A stretch of DNA of 64,000 nt from CAISIP01 sp038326025 (GTDB lineage: Bacteria; Pseudomonadota; Gammaproteobacteria; Burkholderiales; Burkholderiaceae_C). Position numbers and translations under genes: made by a program. The stretch is from NCBI GenBank assembly GCA_038326025.1, contig JBBQJP010000017.1, forward strand, positions 14,606-78,605. Reading direction: 5' to 3'. The notes beneath the pieces were generated by a model that was not told the DNA's origin, made no database searches, and saw only the letters and a list, made by a program, of their open reading frames with translations. Below are positions 10,364 to 19,227 of this stretch, in pieces (positions within the stretch are counted from its first letter, which is position 1; every line of letters starts with the position of its first letter).

Positions 10364-11866
10364 TCAGACCCGCGCCAACAGTGCCACCAGCACGCCGCCA
10401 GCCACGAGATACAGCGCACAGGGGCCGGCCGTGCGGCGCAGCACTTCACCTTCTCGGCCGGAAAGGCCGACGGTGGCAGCTCCGGCGACCACGTTGTGCG
10501 GGCAGACGATGTTGCCGATTGCGGCGCCAAAACCCTGTGCCGCAACCATCGTCACCGGCGCAAGGCCCAGTGCCTGGGCGGTCTGTGCCTGAAGTGTCGT
10601 GAACAACACGTTGGACGCAGTCGCCGAACCCGTGACGAAGCTGCCGAGCGCGCCGACCGCCGGCGCCAGCAGCGGCCAGGCACGCCCGAGCCCCAGCACG
10701 GCCGCCTGCTCGAGCGCAGCGATCATGCCGGCATGCAACATCAGCCGCGACAGCGCGAGCATCGCCAGCAGCGCCACCGTCACCGGAAGCAGCCTTCGCG
10801 CAGACGCTGCAAACGCGGGGCCGAGTGTGCGCAGAGGCACGCCCTGCAGCCGCGCGCCGATCAGCAGCGACAGCAGCAACAACGTGCCCGGATGGCGCAG
10901 CGGCTGCACATTGCCCGTGAAGCCGCCGGGCAGTTGCCAGCGCAGTTCCAGCGCAGTCAGCATGTCGGCCAGCGGTGCCAGCGCGCGCGTGAGCAGCACC
11001 AGCACGACCAGAACCGCATAAGGCGCCAGTGCACGCCATGGGCTTGCGCCCGACGCGGCCAGCGCGGTGTCGCCTTTGCGGCGCAAGTGCAGCGTCAGGG
11101 CGAACAATGCGGCTCCGAGCAGCGCCGCGCCCAGCGTCGCCAGTTCGGGGCCCAGCGTCGCCGCAATCGCCAGGGACGGCAGCAGGAATCCGGCCGCCGC
11201 CGCTGCCGCCCACCAGAGCCCCGGCGCAGCGCCGGCAGCGGCGAGCGTGCGCACGAAGAAGACCATCATCAACCCGCCCAGCGCCCCGTGCAGTGCTGCG
11301 GTGCGCCAGGCAATCGCCATGGCGTCGATACCCGTGAGCCCGACCTGCGCCAGCACCGGCGTGCCGAGCGCGCCGAACGACACACCAACCGCGTGGCCGA
11401 GCAGCGCCAGCACGACGGCCTGCAGCGGCGGCAATCCCAAGCCGACAAGCAGAGGTGCAGTCAGCGCCACGGGCGTGCCGAATCCGGCTGCGCCTTCGAA
11501 GAACAGCGCGACGAACCAGCCGACGAGCAGCGCCTGCAGCGGCCGCTGCCCACTGAGCCGGCCCAGGCCTGCGCGCAGCACGTCGATCGCGCCGCTGCGT
11601 TGCTGGTGTTCATGCAGCGCCAGAGCCGGCCACAGGATCCACAAAATCGTCAGGGCCACGAAGCCGCCCTCGGCGGCCACTCCCGCTGCCGACGCCGCAA
11701 GGCCGGTCGCGCCGTCGCCAAAGTCAAAGATCGGCACCGCGAGCAGTGCCGCCAGCGCCAGAGCGGCGAGCCCGGCGCGCGCCGCTGACCAACCCAGCGC
11801 CAGCATCAACGCCAGAATGGCGACGATCGGTGCGGCGGCCAGCGCCGCGGTAGCGGAGACCGACAT
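10364..11866 (-). CDS. lldP: L-lactate permease family transporter (LldP/LctP)
   Basis: The 500-residue product is very hydrophobic, with about 12 or more membrane helices, and fits the lactate permease family that takes up lactate or glycolate with protons. Signature stretches are FEGAAGFGTPVA near residues 120-135, and near the C-terminus GSATASNVLFTTLQ and GAAIGNIVCPHNVVAG. It starts 10 bp after the stop of the D-lactate dehydrogenase gene on the same strand, so the two are probably one transcript. The pairing supports lactate or another short 2-hydroxy acid as substrate. It converges with the glucan synthase, leaving only 18 bp between the stop codons. Confidence 0.9.
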   Translation of the reverse strand: MSVSATAALAAAPIVAILALMLALGWSAARAGLAALALAALLAVPIFDFGDGATGLAASAAGVAAEGGFVALTILWILWPALALHEHQQRSGAIDVLRAGLGRLSGQRPLQALLVGWFVALFFEGAAGFGTPVALTAPLLVGLGLPPLQAVVLALLGHAVGVSFGALGTPVLAQVGLTGIDAMAIAWRTAALHGALGGLMMVFFVRTLAAAGAAPGLWWAAAAAAGFLLPSLAIAATLGPELATLGAALLGAALFALTLHLRRKGDTALAASGASPWRALAPYAVLVVLVLLTRALAPLADMLTALELRWQLPGGFTGNVQPLRHPGTLLLLSLLIGARLQGVPLRTLGPAFAASARRLLPVTVALLAMLALSRLMLHAGMIAALEQAAVLGLGRAWPLLAPAVGALGSFVTGSATASNVLFTTLQAQTAQALGLAPVTMVAAQGFGAAIGNIVCPHNVVAGAATVGLSGREGEVLRRTAGPCALYLVAGGVLVALLARV

Positions 11867-11876
11867 GCGGGGCGCT

Positions 11877-12881
11877 TCAGACCAGGCGTTCGACAGACAC
11901 CGGGTGCAGCGGCTGTCCGTGGCTCTCGAAAGCGTCGATGTTGGCCAGCGTCGTCGTCGCGATCGCGGTCAGAGCCTCTTCGGTGAAAAAGGCCTGGTGG
12001 CCGGTGATCAGCACGTTCGGGAAGGTCAGCAGGCGTGCGAACACATCGTCGTGCAGGACCTGGTCCGAGAGGTCGCGGAAGAACAGGTCGGCCTCCTCCT
12101 CGTAGACATCCAGGCCCAGGCTGCCCAGCGTGCCGGCCTTGAGCGCCGCAATCAACGCGCGCGTGTCGACCACCGCTCCGCGACTGGTATTGAGCAGCAT
12201 CGCGCCGGGCTTCATGCGCGCGAGCGCATCGGCGTCGATCAGGTGATGCGTCTGCGGCGTCAGCGGGCAGTGCAGGCTGATCACGTCGCTGGCGGCCAGC
12301 AGCGCAGGCATCTCGACATAACGCATGCCCAGCGCCAGACAAGCCGGGTTCGGCTGGGGGTCGAAGCCGAGCAGCCGGCAGCCGAAGCCGGCCATGATGC
12401 GCGTAAAACACTCGCCGATCTTGCCCGTGCCGACGATGCCGACGCTGCGTCCGTACAGGTCGAAGCCAAGCAAGCCTTCGAGCGCAAAGTTGCCTTCGCG
12501 CACACGGTTGTAGGCGCGGTGCAGGCGGCGGTTGAGCGCCAGCAAAAGCGCCACCGTGTGCTCGGCCACTGCGTGCGGCGAATACTCGGGCACGCGACCG
12601 ACCGCAATGCCCAGCGCCGCCGCAGCCGCCAGGTCAACGTGGTTGAAGCCGGCCGAGCGCAGCGCCAGCAGGCGCACCCCGCCGTCATGCAGGCGCTGCA
12701 GCACAGCCGCATCGAGGCGGTCATTGACGAAGACGCAGACCGCCAGCGCACCGTTTGCCAAGGCGGCGCTGGCAGCGTCCAGGCGGGACTCATGGAAGTC
12801 GAACTGGTGACGGCCGGCGGCGTTCGCGCGCTCCAGGAACTGGCGGTCGTAAGGGCGCGTGCTGAAGACGGCGACGCGCAT
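11877..12881 (-). CDS. ldhA: D-lactate dehydrogenase (D-isomer 2-hydroxyacid dehydrogenase, LdhA type)
   Basis: The 334-residue enzyme interconverts pyruvate and D-lactate with NAD(H). The nucleotide-binding motif GTGKIG lies near 150. The catalytic Arg is in NTSRGAVVD, the acidic residue in DVYEEE, and the catalytic His in GHQAFFT, a spacing typical of fermentative LdhA (about 329 residues). ATG 12881 is preferred over GTG 12884. A perfect 20-bp palindrome at 12905-12924 sits just upstream, where an operator would act. The lactate permease follows after 10 bp. Confidence 0.9.
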   Translation of the reverse strand: MRVAVFSTRPYDRQFLERANAAGRHQFDFHESRLDAASAALANGALAVCVFVNDRLDAAVLQRLHDGGVRLLALRSAGFNHVDLAAAAALGIAVGRVPEYSPHAVAEHTVALLLALNRRLHRAYNRVREGNFALEGLLGFDLYGRSVGIVGTGKIGECFTRIMAGFGCRLLGFDPQPNPACLALGMRYVEMPALLAASDVISLHCPLTPQTHHLIDADALARMKPGAMLLNTSRGAVVDTRALIAALKAGTLGSLGLDVYEEEADLFFRDLSDQVLHDDVFARLLTFPNVLITGHQAFFTEEALTAIATTTLANIDAFESHGQPLHPVSVERLV

Positions 12882-12904
12882 CACAATACCGCTTCAGCGA
12901 CCGT

Positions 12905-12924
12905 GCGTTGGCGCGTGCCAACGC
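12905..12924. promoter_or_regulatory. 20-bp perfect palindrome upstream of ldhA
   Basis: GCGTTGGCGCGTGCCAACGC has 8-bp perfect arms around GCGT and ends 24 bp before the ldhA start codon. The symmetry and position suit an operator, or an RNA hairpin in the leader. There is no T-run, so it is not a terminator. It is not the same sequence as the palindromes at 211 and 1123. Confidence 0.4.
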
Positions 12925-13163
12925 GCGCCAGGGGGTGATCCGTCGCGGGCGGGTGTCGATCAGAGCAAAACATGCGGCATATCCTCGTAGGGTCCGTCAA
13001 ACAGCGCCGGATCTGGTGCCAGGCGCGGGGCACAGCGTCTCGGTGGGAAGCCGTCATTGTCACGTTAATCATGTAGCGCGAACACCCGGTGCAGCGATTG
13101 CGCCAGGCAGTGCGCAGGCGTTCGGTCGCATGCGCAACCCTGCGCCACGCAGGGGCACAGCAG

Positions 13164-14162
13164 ATGGTTAAGATGTCCCGCAGCATGTTGCCCGAACCTC
13201 TGATACGCCTGTTGCGGCAACATCGTGACGCGTTTGCGCCACGATACCCGCCCAACGGCAACTCCGACCATGGACCCATGGCCTGCCTGGCCCTCGTCGG
13301 CATCGGCGCAGGAATGGACGATATTGCCCCATTCGCAGCCGCGTATCGGGTCAAACTGGTTCCGATGGCGGCGGCCGACTCGGTGCTCAGCGTCGACACC
13401 TGGGAGCACCATCTGGGCAAGGCGGCGTCGTATGCCGGGTTGCTGTCGTTCTTCGATGCGCAGATCGCGGCTCAGGGCTGGCCCGCGACCGTCGCGCGTT
13501 TCTTGCCGCGGCTGATCTCCGGTTGGGTCAGGGACGCGTTCCATCCCCTGATCCGGCTCGGGTACGGCATTGAGTTTGAAGTTCCCTCGGAAATCGCAGC
13601 CGGGCTGGCGTACCTGACCGTCGCCGGCGACGATCCGGCGCTGGCCCGTTTGGCGCGGGCTACGCCAATGGCGCAGGGCGGCGGCGACTACCTGGCGTCC
13701 TGGCAGGCACATCGCCAGCCGGCTTATTCACAGGGGCGATTCGGCACGCGGTATGCGCTGGTCGTGGACCATGCGCCCTTGCGCCCGGCCTCAAACGACA
13801 CGTCCGAAGCCTGGCGCGCACTTTGCGACGCAAGCCTGCAGGTGTTCCACGCCACGCATGATTTTTTCGCATTGCACATGGTCACGGCCAGCCACGCGTG
13901 GCGCGTGTGTGCACCGTATGCCGGCGACGAAGCCCCGGCCATCGGAAGCATCGGCCTGGCCACGGCCTATCTGGCCATTGGCGCCCCGCACTTCGCGCCG
14001 GTATCGGAGCTGCAGGTCAGCCTGCCGTTGGCCGACCTGTTGCGTGCGACCGACGAGCACGACATCAAGATCGCCCATAGTTGCCTGGTGCAGACGCGGA
14101 CTTTCGCTGACCCGACCTATGCGTCGGTTGCGGCGGCCTACCTCGCGCCTCATCTGGCATAA
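13164..14162 (+). CDS. Questin-oxidase-like protein (DUF4243 family)
   Basis: The 332-residue protein carries NSDHGPMACLALV near residue 35, a histidine-containing WEHHLGKAASYAGLLSFF segment near 85, and near the C-terminus DEHDIKIAHSCLVQTRT. These features fit the questin oxidase family, named from a fungal anthraquinone ring-cleaving enzyme. The bacterial members have no settled role. Of several in-frame ATGs, 13164 has AGGGG about 9 bp upstream and is preferred. The next gene on the same strand is a FAD oxidoreductase 115 bp downstream, so a small redox unit is possible but unproven. Confidence 0.75.
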   Translation: MVKMSRSMLPEPLIRLLRQHRDAFAPRYPPNGNSDHGPMACLALVGIGAGMDDIAPFAAAYRVKLVPMAAADSVLSVDTWEHHLGKAASYAGLLSFFDAQIAAQGWPATVARFLPRLISGWVRDAFHPLIRLGYGIEFEVPSEIAAGLAYLTVAGDDPALARLARATPMAQGGGDYLASWQAHRQPAYSQGRFGTRYALVVDHAPLRPASNDTSEAWRALCDASLQVFHATHDFFALHMVTASHAWRVCAPYAGDEAPAIGSIGLATAYLAIGAPHFAPVSELQVSLPLADLLRATDEHDIKIAHSCLVQTRTFADPTYASVAAAYLAPHLA

Positions 14163-14277
14163 CCGACCGGTCGCTGATGCAAGCGCGCGCTGACCGCGAG
14201 CGCCGGCAGGTACCCATGAAGCCTGCCTTATCATGCGCCGGAAACTGGCCGGTGGTATTACGTGAGAGAGGGTCGAT

Positions 14278-15408
14278 TTGTCGAATCACTTTGACGTTGC
14301 GGTCGTGGGTGCCGGGATCATGGGGCTGGCGCAGGCCTGGGTGGCGGCGCGCGATGGCAAGTCGGTCGCTGTCTTCGAACGCGACCGGCAAGCGGTCGGC
14401 GCATCGATCCGCAACTTCGGCATGGTCTGGCCGATCGGGCAACCGCCAGGCGACATGCATGCCATGGCGCTTGCAAGCCGTGGCCACTGGTGTCGGCTGG
14501 CTCGGCAAGCCGGGTTCTGGCTGAGCGAATGCGGGTCGCTGTTTCTCGCGCATCGCGACGACGAATGGAATGTGCTGCAGGAGTTCGCGGCCGCCGCCCC
14601 ATCGCTTGGCTACGACTGCCAATTGCTGACGCCCGGCGAAGTGTTGTCCCGAACTGCGGCGGCCAATCCGGACTGCTTGCGCGGCGGCTTGTGGAGCCCG
14701 ACGGAAATGGCGGTCGATCCGCGGGAAGCCATCCGGTTCCTGCCTGAATTCCTGCGCGCGTCGCTGGGCGTTCAATTCCATTTCGGCGCGCAGGTCTGCG
14801 ACGTGAAGACGGGCGTCGTGACAACTTCGGCGGGCCGGACCGTGACGGCCGATCAGGTCCTTATCGCCGGCGGCAGTGATTTCGAGACGCTGTTCCCGGC
14901 GGCCTTGGCAGCTTCCGGGTTGCGGCGATGCAAGTTGCAAATGCTGCGTACGCAGACGCAGCCCGGCAGTTGGCGAATCGGTCCCCATCTGGCGAGCGGA
15001 TTGACGCTGCGGTTTAACGCGAATTTTGCCAGTTGCCCGTCGCTGACCCGCCTCAAGCAACGCATTGCCGAAGAAACGCCCGAGTTGGATCGTTATGGCA
15101 TTCACGTGATGGCGGCACAAAACCAGAACGGCGAAGTGATCCTTGGCGACTCACACGAGTACGGCGACGACGTGACTCCGTTCGACAAGCAGCAGATCGA
15201 CGCGCTCATGCTCCGTGAACTTCGCAAGTCAATCCGGCTTGAAGATTGGACGATTACGCAGCGGTGGCACGGCGTGTATACCAAGCATCCGAGCTTGCCC
15301 TGGTTTGTAAACACGCCGTTGCCTGGAGTGAAGCTGGTCACCGGGCTGAGCGCCGGGATGACGCTGTCGTTCGGGCTTGCGGAGCGAATTTGGGACGGGC
15401 TCGTCTGA
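14278..15408 (+). CDS. FAD-dependent oxidoreductase (DadA-like, TIGR03364 type)
   Basis: The 376-residue protein opens with a Rossmann FAD-binding motif, VAVVGAGIMGLAQAWVAAR, and ends with the typical second nucleotide-contact segment VTGLSAGMTLSFGLAERIWD. The family oxidises amine or amino-acid-like substrates. The TIGR03364 branch is often found beside phosphonate catabolism genes, but none is seen here. Translation most likely starts at the TTG at 14278, since the Rossmann motif begins only a few codons in. The substrate is unknown; a glycine- or D-amino-acid-like compound would fit the neighbourhood. Confidence 0.8.
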   Translation: MSNHFDVAVVGAGIMGLAQAWVAARDGKSVAVFERDRQAVGASIRNFGMVWPIGQPPGDMHAMALASRGHWCRLARQAGFWLSECGSLFLAHRDDEWNVLQEFAAAAPSLGYDCQLLTPGEVLSRTAAANPDCLRGGLWSPTEMAVDPREAIRFLPEFLRASLGVQFHFGAQVCDVKTGVVTTSAGRTVTADQVLIAGGSDFETLFPAALAASGLRRCKLQMLRTQTQPGSWRIGPHLASGLTLRFNANFASCPSLTRLKQRIAEETPELDRYGIHVMAAQNQNGEVILGDSHEYGDDVTPFDKQQIDALMLRELRKSIRLEDWTITQRWHGVYTKHPSLPWFVNTPLPGVKLVTGLSAGMTLSFGLAERIWDGLV

Positions 15409-15788
15409 TCCCCGCTGTGCGGAAACGATGTGGTGGCATTCAGCGCGCGGCAGAAGAATTCAGTCCAGCGATCGAGGTCGGGGTTGAACCGTTGGTGCGT
15501 GGCTCCACCTGGCCAGCGCCATCCCGATGCGCCGACGTGGGTGAAGCTGGACGCGCGCTGCGCAGGCGGTCTCGAATCCGTGTCAGGCGAGCCCGTTCCC
15601 CTGTTTTGGCGCGGCGCCGGGCGCGTGTCGCGGCGCACAAGTTGTTTCACCCCCCGAAACTTACGGCTTGGCCCGATGCTGCGTGCCTATGATGAATCGC
15701 AAGCTCAACTCGCCATTAACCTATTGGCTGCTGATTCCGTCCTGTGGGTAGGCGGAAATCCTGCTGCCCAGTCCCGGAAGGAATCACC
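15409..15788. other. Intergenic region with no recognised gene
   Basis: This 380-bp stretch carries frames on both strands, the longest about 120 codons at 15430-15792 on the plus strand. Their composition (Arg-, Ser- and Trp-rich, no family) and their overlap with the next gene's start make coding unlikely. It presumably holds the promoter of the ABC transporter operon. I could not point to a clear -35/-10 pair or terminator. Confidence 0.5.
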
Positions 15789-17372
15789 ATGACGACTGCA
15801 CCGGACCGCGACGCATCTCGCCGTTTCCCTTGGGCCCGGCAATGGGCGCTGACCTGCGCCATCTGCCTGGTCGCCGTCACCCTTGCGACGGATGCCCTGG
15901 CGCAAAAGCGTGCGCCCATGCTGGTGTTTGCCCAGGAAGCGCCACCCCCCACGCTCGATCCCTATTTCTCGACCTCGGTCTCCACGCGCAACGTGGCGAT
16001 GCACATGTTCGAGACACTGGTCACGCGCGACGAAAACAATGCCATCGTGCCCGACCTCGCCGACAAGATCACCGAGGCCCCCGATGGCCTGAGTTACACC
16101 TTCACGCTGCGCCGCGGCATCAAGTTCCACAACGGTCAGGAAATGACCTCGGCCGACGTCAAGGCCTCGTACGAGCGTTACCAGCGGGTCGCACTGCAAA
16201 AGGTCATCCTGGCCCCGGTGAGTGCAATCGAAACACCCGACGCGTACACCGTGGTGCTGCGCCTGTCGCGCAAGGTACCCGTATTTCTCGATGAAATGTC
16301 GAGCTTCGTGACGCCGCTGGCGATTCTTCCGGCCAGCCAGAAAGACCGTGAAGGCGGCAAGATCGACATGATCGGTACCGGTCCGCTGCAGTTCGTCGAA
16401 TGGCAGGCCGACAGCCATATCCGGCTCAAGCGTTTCGCCGATTACGTGCCTGATTCACGCTACAAGGGCACTGACGGTTTCGCGGGCCGCAAGGAGATCT
16501 TCTTCGACCAGATCGACTTCAAGCTGGTCAAGGACCCGGGCGCGCGGGTCGCCGGTCTCGAGGCCGGGCAGTTCCACATCATCGAAGACCTGCCGATCGA
16601 GTCGGCCAAGCGCCTGGCCGGCAACAAGGCCCTGACTTTGTATGACCTGAAGAACTGGTGGCTGCACGGCGCATGGGTCAACCACTCCAAGCCTCCAACC
16701 GACAACAACAAGATCCGGCGCGCGCTGCAGATCGCACTGGACATGGAAGAGATCATGGAGATCGCCACCGACGGCGCCTACGTGCTGCAACCCGGACTGC
16801 AATACCCCGGCAACCCCTACTACGTGACCACCGGCGCGCAGTACTACAACAAGAAAGACCCAGCTGGCGCGCGCAAATTGCTTGCCGAGGCCGGCTACAA
16901 GGGTGAGGAGATCGTCATCATCACGAACTCGAGCTACCAGACCATGTACAAGGCCGCGCAGGTCGTCGCCGAGCAGCTCAAGGCGGTTGGTTTCAAGGTA
17001 CGGGTCGACGTGTTCGACTGGGCCACCGCCATGGCGCGGCGCAAGGACGGCAACGCCTGGAACCTCTGGTTCACCGGGCAGGGAACCGGCCCGTCGGTCG
17101 GTCCGTTCGCCGCCATGAAGGATGTGGTCAGCCCGCAGAAGAACCAGATCACGGCCGATCCGGTGATCGACAAGTTGTACGACGAACTCATTTCCGGCGC
17201 CACGGTGGACGCGCGCAAGGCCACCTTTGCCAAGTTCCAGGAACGTGTCTACGACCAGGTCCTGTTCCTCAAATTCGGTGATCTGACCCGCAAGCAGGCC
17301 TCCCGCGCCAACGTGAAGGGCTTCGTGCCCTACCGGATTCCGCGCATGTGGAACGTGCGGATCGAAGATTGA
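15789..17372 (+). CDS. ABC transporter substrate-binding protein, dipeptide/oligopeptide family (family 5)
   Basis: The 527-residue precursor has a long signal peptide (basic start, hydrophobic core at about 18-34, cleavage near ALAQ) and is secreted to the periplasm. The mature start, APPPTLDPYFST, and the body with LRRGIKFHNGQEMTSADVKAS are hallmarks of the DppA/OppA family. Members bind peptides but also glutathione, nickel or other solutes, so the ligand is uncertain. ATG 15789 directly precedes the signal peptide, with GGAATCACC upstream. It heads the operon that continues with two permeases, two ATPases and a deacylase. Confidence 0.9.
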   Translation: MTTAPDRDASRRFPWARQWALTCAICLVAVTLATDALAQKRAPMLVFAQEAPPPTLDPYFSTSVSTRNVAMHMFETLVTRDENNAIVPDLADKITEAPDGLSYTFTLRRGIKFHNGQEMTSADVKASYERYQRVALQKVILAPVSAIETPDAYTVVLRLSRKVPVFLDEMSSFVTPLAILPASQKDREGGKIDMIGTGPLQFVEWQADSHIRLKRFADYVPDSRYKGTDGFAGRKEIFFDQIDFKLVKDPGARVAGLEAGQFHIIEDLPIESAKRLAGNKALTLYDLKNWWLHGAWVNHSKPPTDNNKIRRALQIALDMEEIMEIATDGAYVLQPGLQYPGNPYYVTTGAQYYNKKDPAGARKLLAEAGYKGEEIVIITNSSYQTMYKAAQVVAEQLKAVGFKVRVDVFDWATAMARRKDGNAWNLWFTGQGTGPSVGPFAAMKDVVSPQKNQITADPVIDKLYDELISGATVDARKATFAKFQERVYDQVLFLKFGDLTRKQASRANVKGFVPYRIPRMWNVRIED

Positions 17373-17387
17373 CACAGCCGGTTCGCC

Positions 17388-18341
17388 ATGGCTGAGCTGG
17401 TCCTGCGGCGGCTGCTCAGCGCGATTCCGGTCCTGCTTCTGGTCACGCTGATCTCGGCGTCGATCATGCAGCTGGTGCCGGGCGACCCGGCAATGGTCAT
17501 TGCCGGCAGCAACGCGTCCGACGCGGAAATCCAGCAGGTGCGCCGGGCATTGGGCCTGGACCGCTCGTTCGGTGTGCGCCTGCTCGAGTGGTACAGCGGG
17601 TTGCTGCGCGGCGATCTGGGCCAGTCGCTGCTGCTCAACCGCTCGGTCACCGATGCGATCCTGGAGCGCTTGCCGGTCACGCTGGCGCTGGCCGGCTTTG
17701 CGCTGGCGCTTACCGTGGCGTTCGGTGTGCCGCTCGGCGTGATTGCCGCTCTCAAGGCCAATACCCTCATCGACCAGGCCGTACTGATGGTGGCGTTGAT
17801 CGGTGTGTCGGTGCCCAATTTCTGGCTCGGCCTGATGCTGATCGTGTCGTTCGGGGTCTGGTTCGATGTCTTGCCGGCCGGTGGCTACACGCCGTTCGCC
17901 GACAGCCCGGTGCAATGGGTGCGCAGCCTGATCCTGCCGGGTATCTCTCTGGCCATGCTGCAGATCGGGCTGCTGGCGCGTATCACCCGTGCCACCATGC
18001 TCGAGGTGCTGCGCCAGGACTATGTGCGCACCGCGCGTGCCAAGGGCCTGCCGGTGCGTATGGTGGTGGGCCAGCACGCGCTGCGCAACGTGATGGTGCC
18101 GGTGGTGACCGTGATCGGCATCAGCTTCGGGCTGCTGCTGTCAGGCTCGGTGGTGATCGAAACCGTGTATTCGATTCCCGGCATGGGCCGACTGCTGGCC
18201 ACCGCCATTTTCAGCCGCGATTACCCGGTCATCCAGGGCGGCCTGCTGGTAACGGCCACCGTGCTGGTACTGCTTAATCTGGCGGTCGATCTTCTGTATG
18301 CAGTGATCGATCCGCGCATCAAACACGATGGCCGTTCCTGA
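17388..18341 (+). CDS. ABC transporter permease, DppB type
   Basis: The 317-residue inner-membrane protein has about six helices. An N-terminal helix (MAELVLRRLLSAIPVLLLVT) precedes a periplasmic loop with PGDPA. The cytoplasmic EAA-type coupling loop, RTARAKGLPVRMV, lies near residues 205-220. It starts 15 bp after the binding-protein gene and overlaps the next permease by 14 bp. It forms the channel with that protein. Confidence 0.92.
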   Translation: MAELVLRRLLSAIPVLLLVTLISASIMQLVPGDPAMVIAGSNASDAEIQQVRRALGLDRSFGVRLLEWYSGLLRGDLGQSLLLNRSVTDAILERLPVTLALAGFALALTVAFGVPLGVIAALKANTLIDQAVLMVALIGVSVPNFWLGLMLIVSFGVWFDVLPAGGYTPFADSPVQWVRSLILPGISLAMLQIGLLARITRATMLEVLRQDYVRTARAKGLPVRMVVGQHALRNVMVPVVTVIGISFGLLLSGSVVIETVYSIPGMGRLLATAIFSRDYPVIQGGLLVTATVLVLLNLAVDLLYAVIDPRIKHDGRS

Positions 18342-19227
18342 TTCCGCCGCCGCGGCCTTAGCCTCCGAGGCGAGCGTGCCTTCAGCCGCGAGTCGCAGCC
18401 TGTGGCGGCGTCTGCTCGGCCACAGACTGTTCGTGACCGGCATCCTCCTGTTTGGCGTGGTGCTGGCAATGGCCTTGTTCGCGGACCTGCTGGCCACCGT
18501 GGCGCCGGAGAAGATGAACGTGCGCGCCCGTTTTCGCGCACCGGAGTGGCAGTTCCTGCTGGGCACCGACAACTACGGGCGCGACATCTGGAGCCGCCTG
18601 ATGTATGGCGCGCGTCTGTCGTTGTCGATCGGTTTCGCGGTGGTGCTGGCGACCGGTGTGGCCGGCACGCTGATCGGGCTGCTGGCAGGTTATTTCAAGC
18701 GGCTCGACGGCCCGTTGATGCGCTTCATGGATGCGTTGATGGCGTTCCCGGCCATTTTGCTGGCGATCGCCATCGCCTCCGCACTGGGCCCGTCGGCCAT
18801 CAATGCGGTGCTGGCGCTGTCCGCGGTGTACACGCCGCGCACCGCGCGTATCGTGCGTGGCACCGTGCTGGTGGTGCGCGAGATGGACTACGTGCAAGCG
18901 GCAGTGGCCAGTGGTGCGCGCGACGGCTGGATCATCTGGCGCCATATCCTGCCCAACAGCCTGGCGCCGTTGATCGTGCAACTCACCTTTATCTTCGCCT
19001 ATGCCGTGCTGGCCGAGTCCATCCTGAGTTTTCTGGGGGTGGGCCCGCCGCCGCCGACGCCGAGCTGGGGCAACATGATTGCCGAAGGCCAGGCCTATCT
19101 GCGCGAGGCGCCGCTGATCGCGCTGTTCCCGGGCATCGCGATTGCGCTCACGGCCATGGGCCTGAACCTGCTCGGTGACGGCCTGCGCGACGTGCTCGAT
19201 CCGCGCTTGAGGGTTCAGCATGGCTGA
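18328..19227 (+). CDS. ABC transporter permease, DppC type
   Basis: The 299-residue protein has an N-terminal cytoplasmic extension, one helix near residues 35-52, and a five-helix BPD_transp_1 domain. FLLGTDNYGRDIWSRL near 75 is the typical DppC/OppC signature, and YVQAAVASGARDGWIIWRHI is the EAA coupling loop. Overlaps at both ends (14 bp with DppB, 8 bp with the first ATPase) indicate translational coupling. Confidence 0.92.
   Translation: MAVPDSAAAALASEASVPSAASRSLWRRLLGHRLFVTGILLFGVVLAMALFADLLATVAPEKMNVRARFRAPEWQFLLGTDNYGRDIWSRLMYGARLSLSIGFAVVLATGVAGTLIGLLAGYFKRLDGPLMRFMDALMAFPAILLAIAIASALGPSAINAVLALSAVYTPRTARIVRGTVLVVREMDYVQAAVASGARDGWIIWRHILPNSLAPLIVQLTFIFAYAVLAESILSFLGVGPPPPTPSWGNMIAEGQAYLREAPLIALFPGIAIALTAMGLNLLGDGLRDVLDPRLRVQHG

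Noticed and set aside
10496..11788. A 430-codon Arg/Gln-rich frame opposite the lactate permease
   Set aside because: The composition is that of the reverse complement of a Leu/Ala-rich membrane protein; no homology signal.
15430..15792. A 120-codon frame before the ABC transporter operon
   Set aside because: It overlaps the binding-protein start, has a noise-like composition and lacks a ribosome site.
16455..18077. A 540-codon antisense frame across the ABC binding protein and permease genes
   Set aside because: Rich in Arg, Gln and His with no domain, opposite two clear genes; a GC-driven antisense frame.
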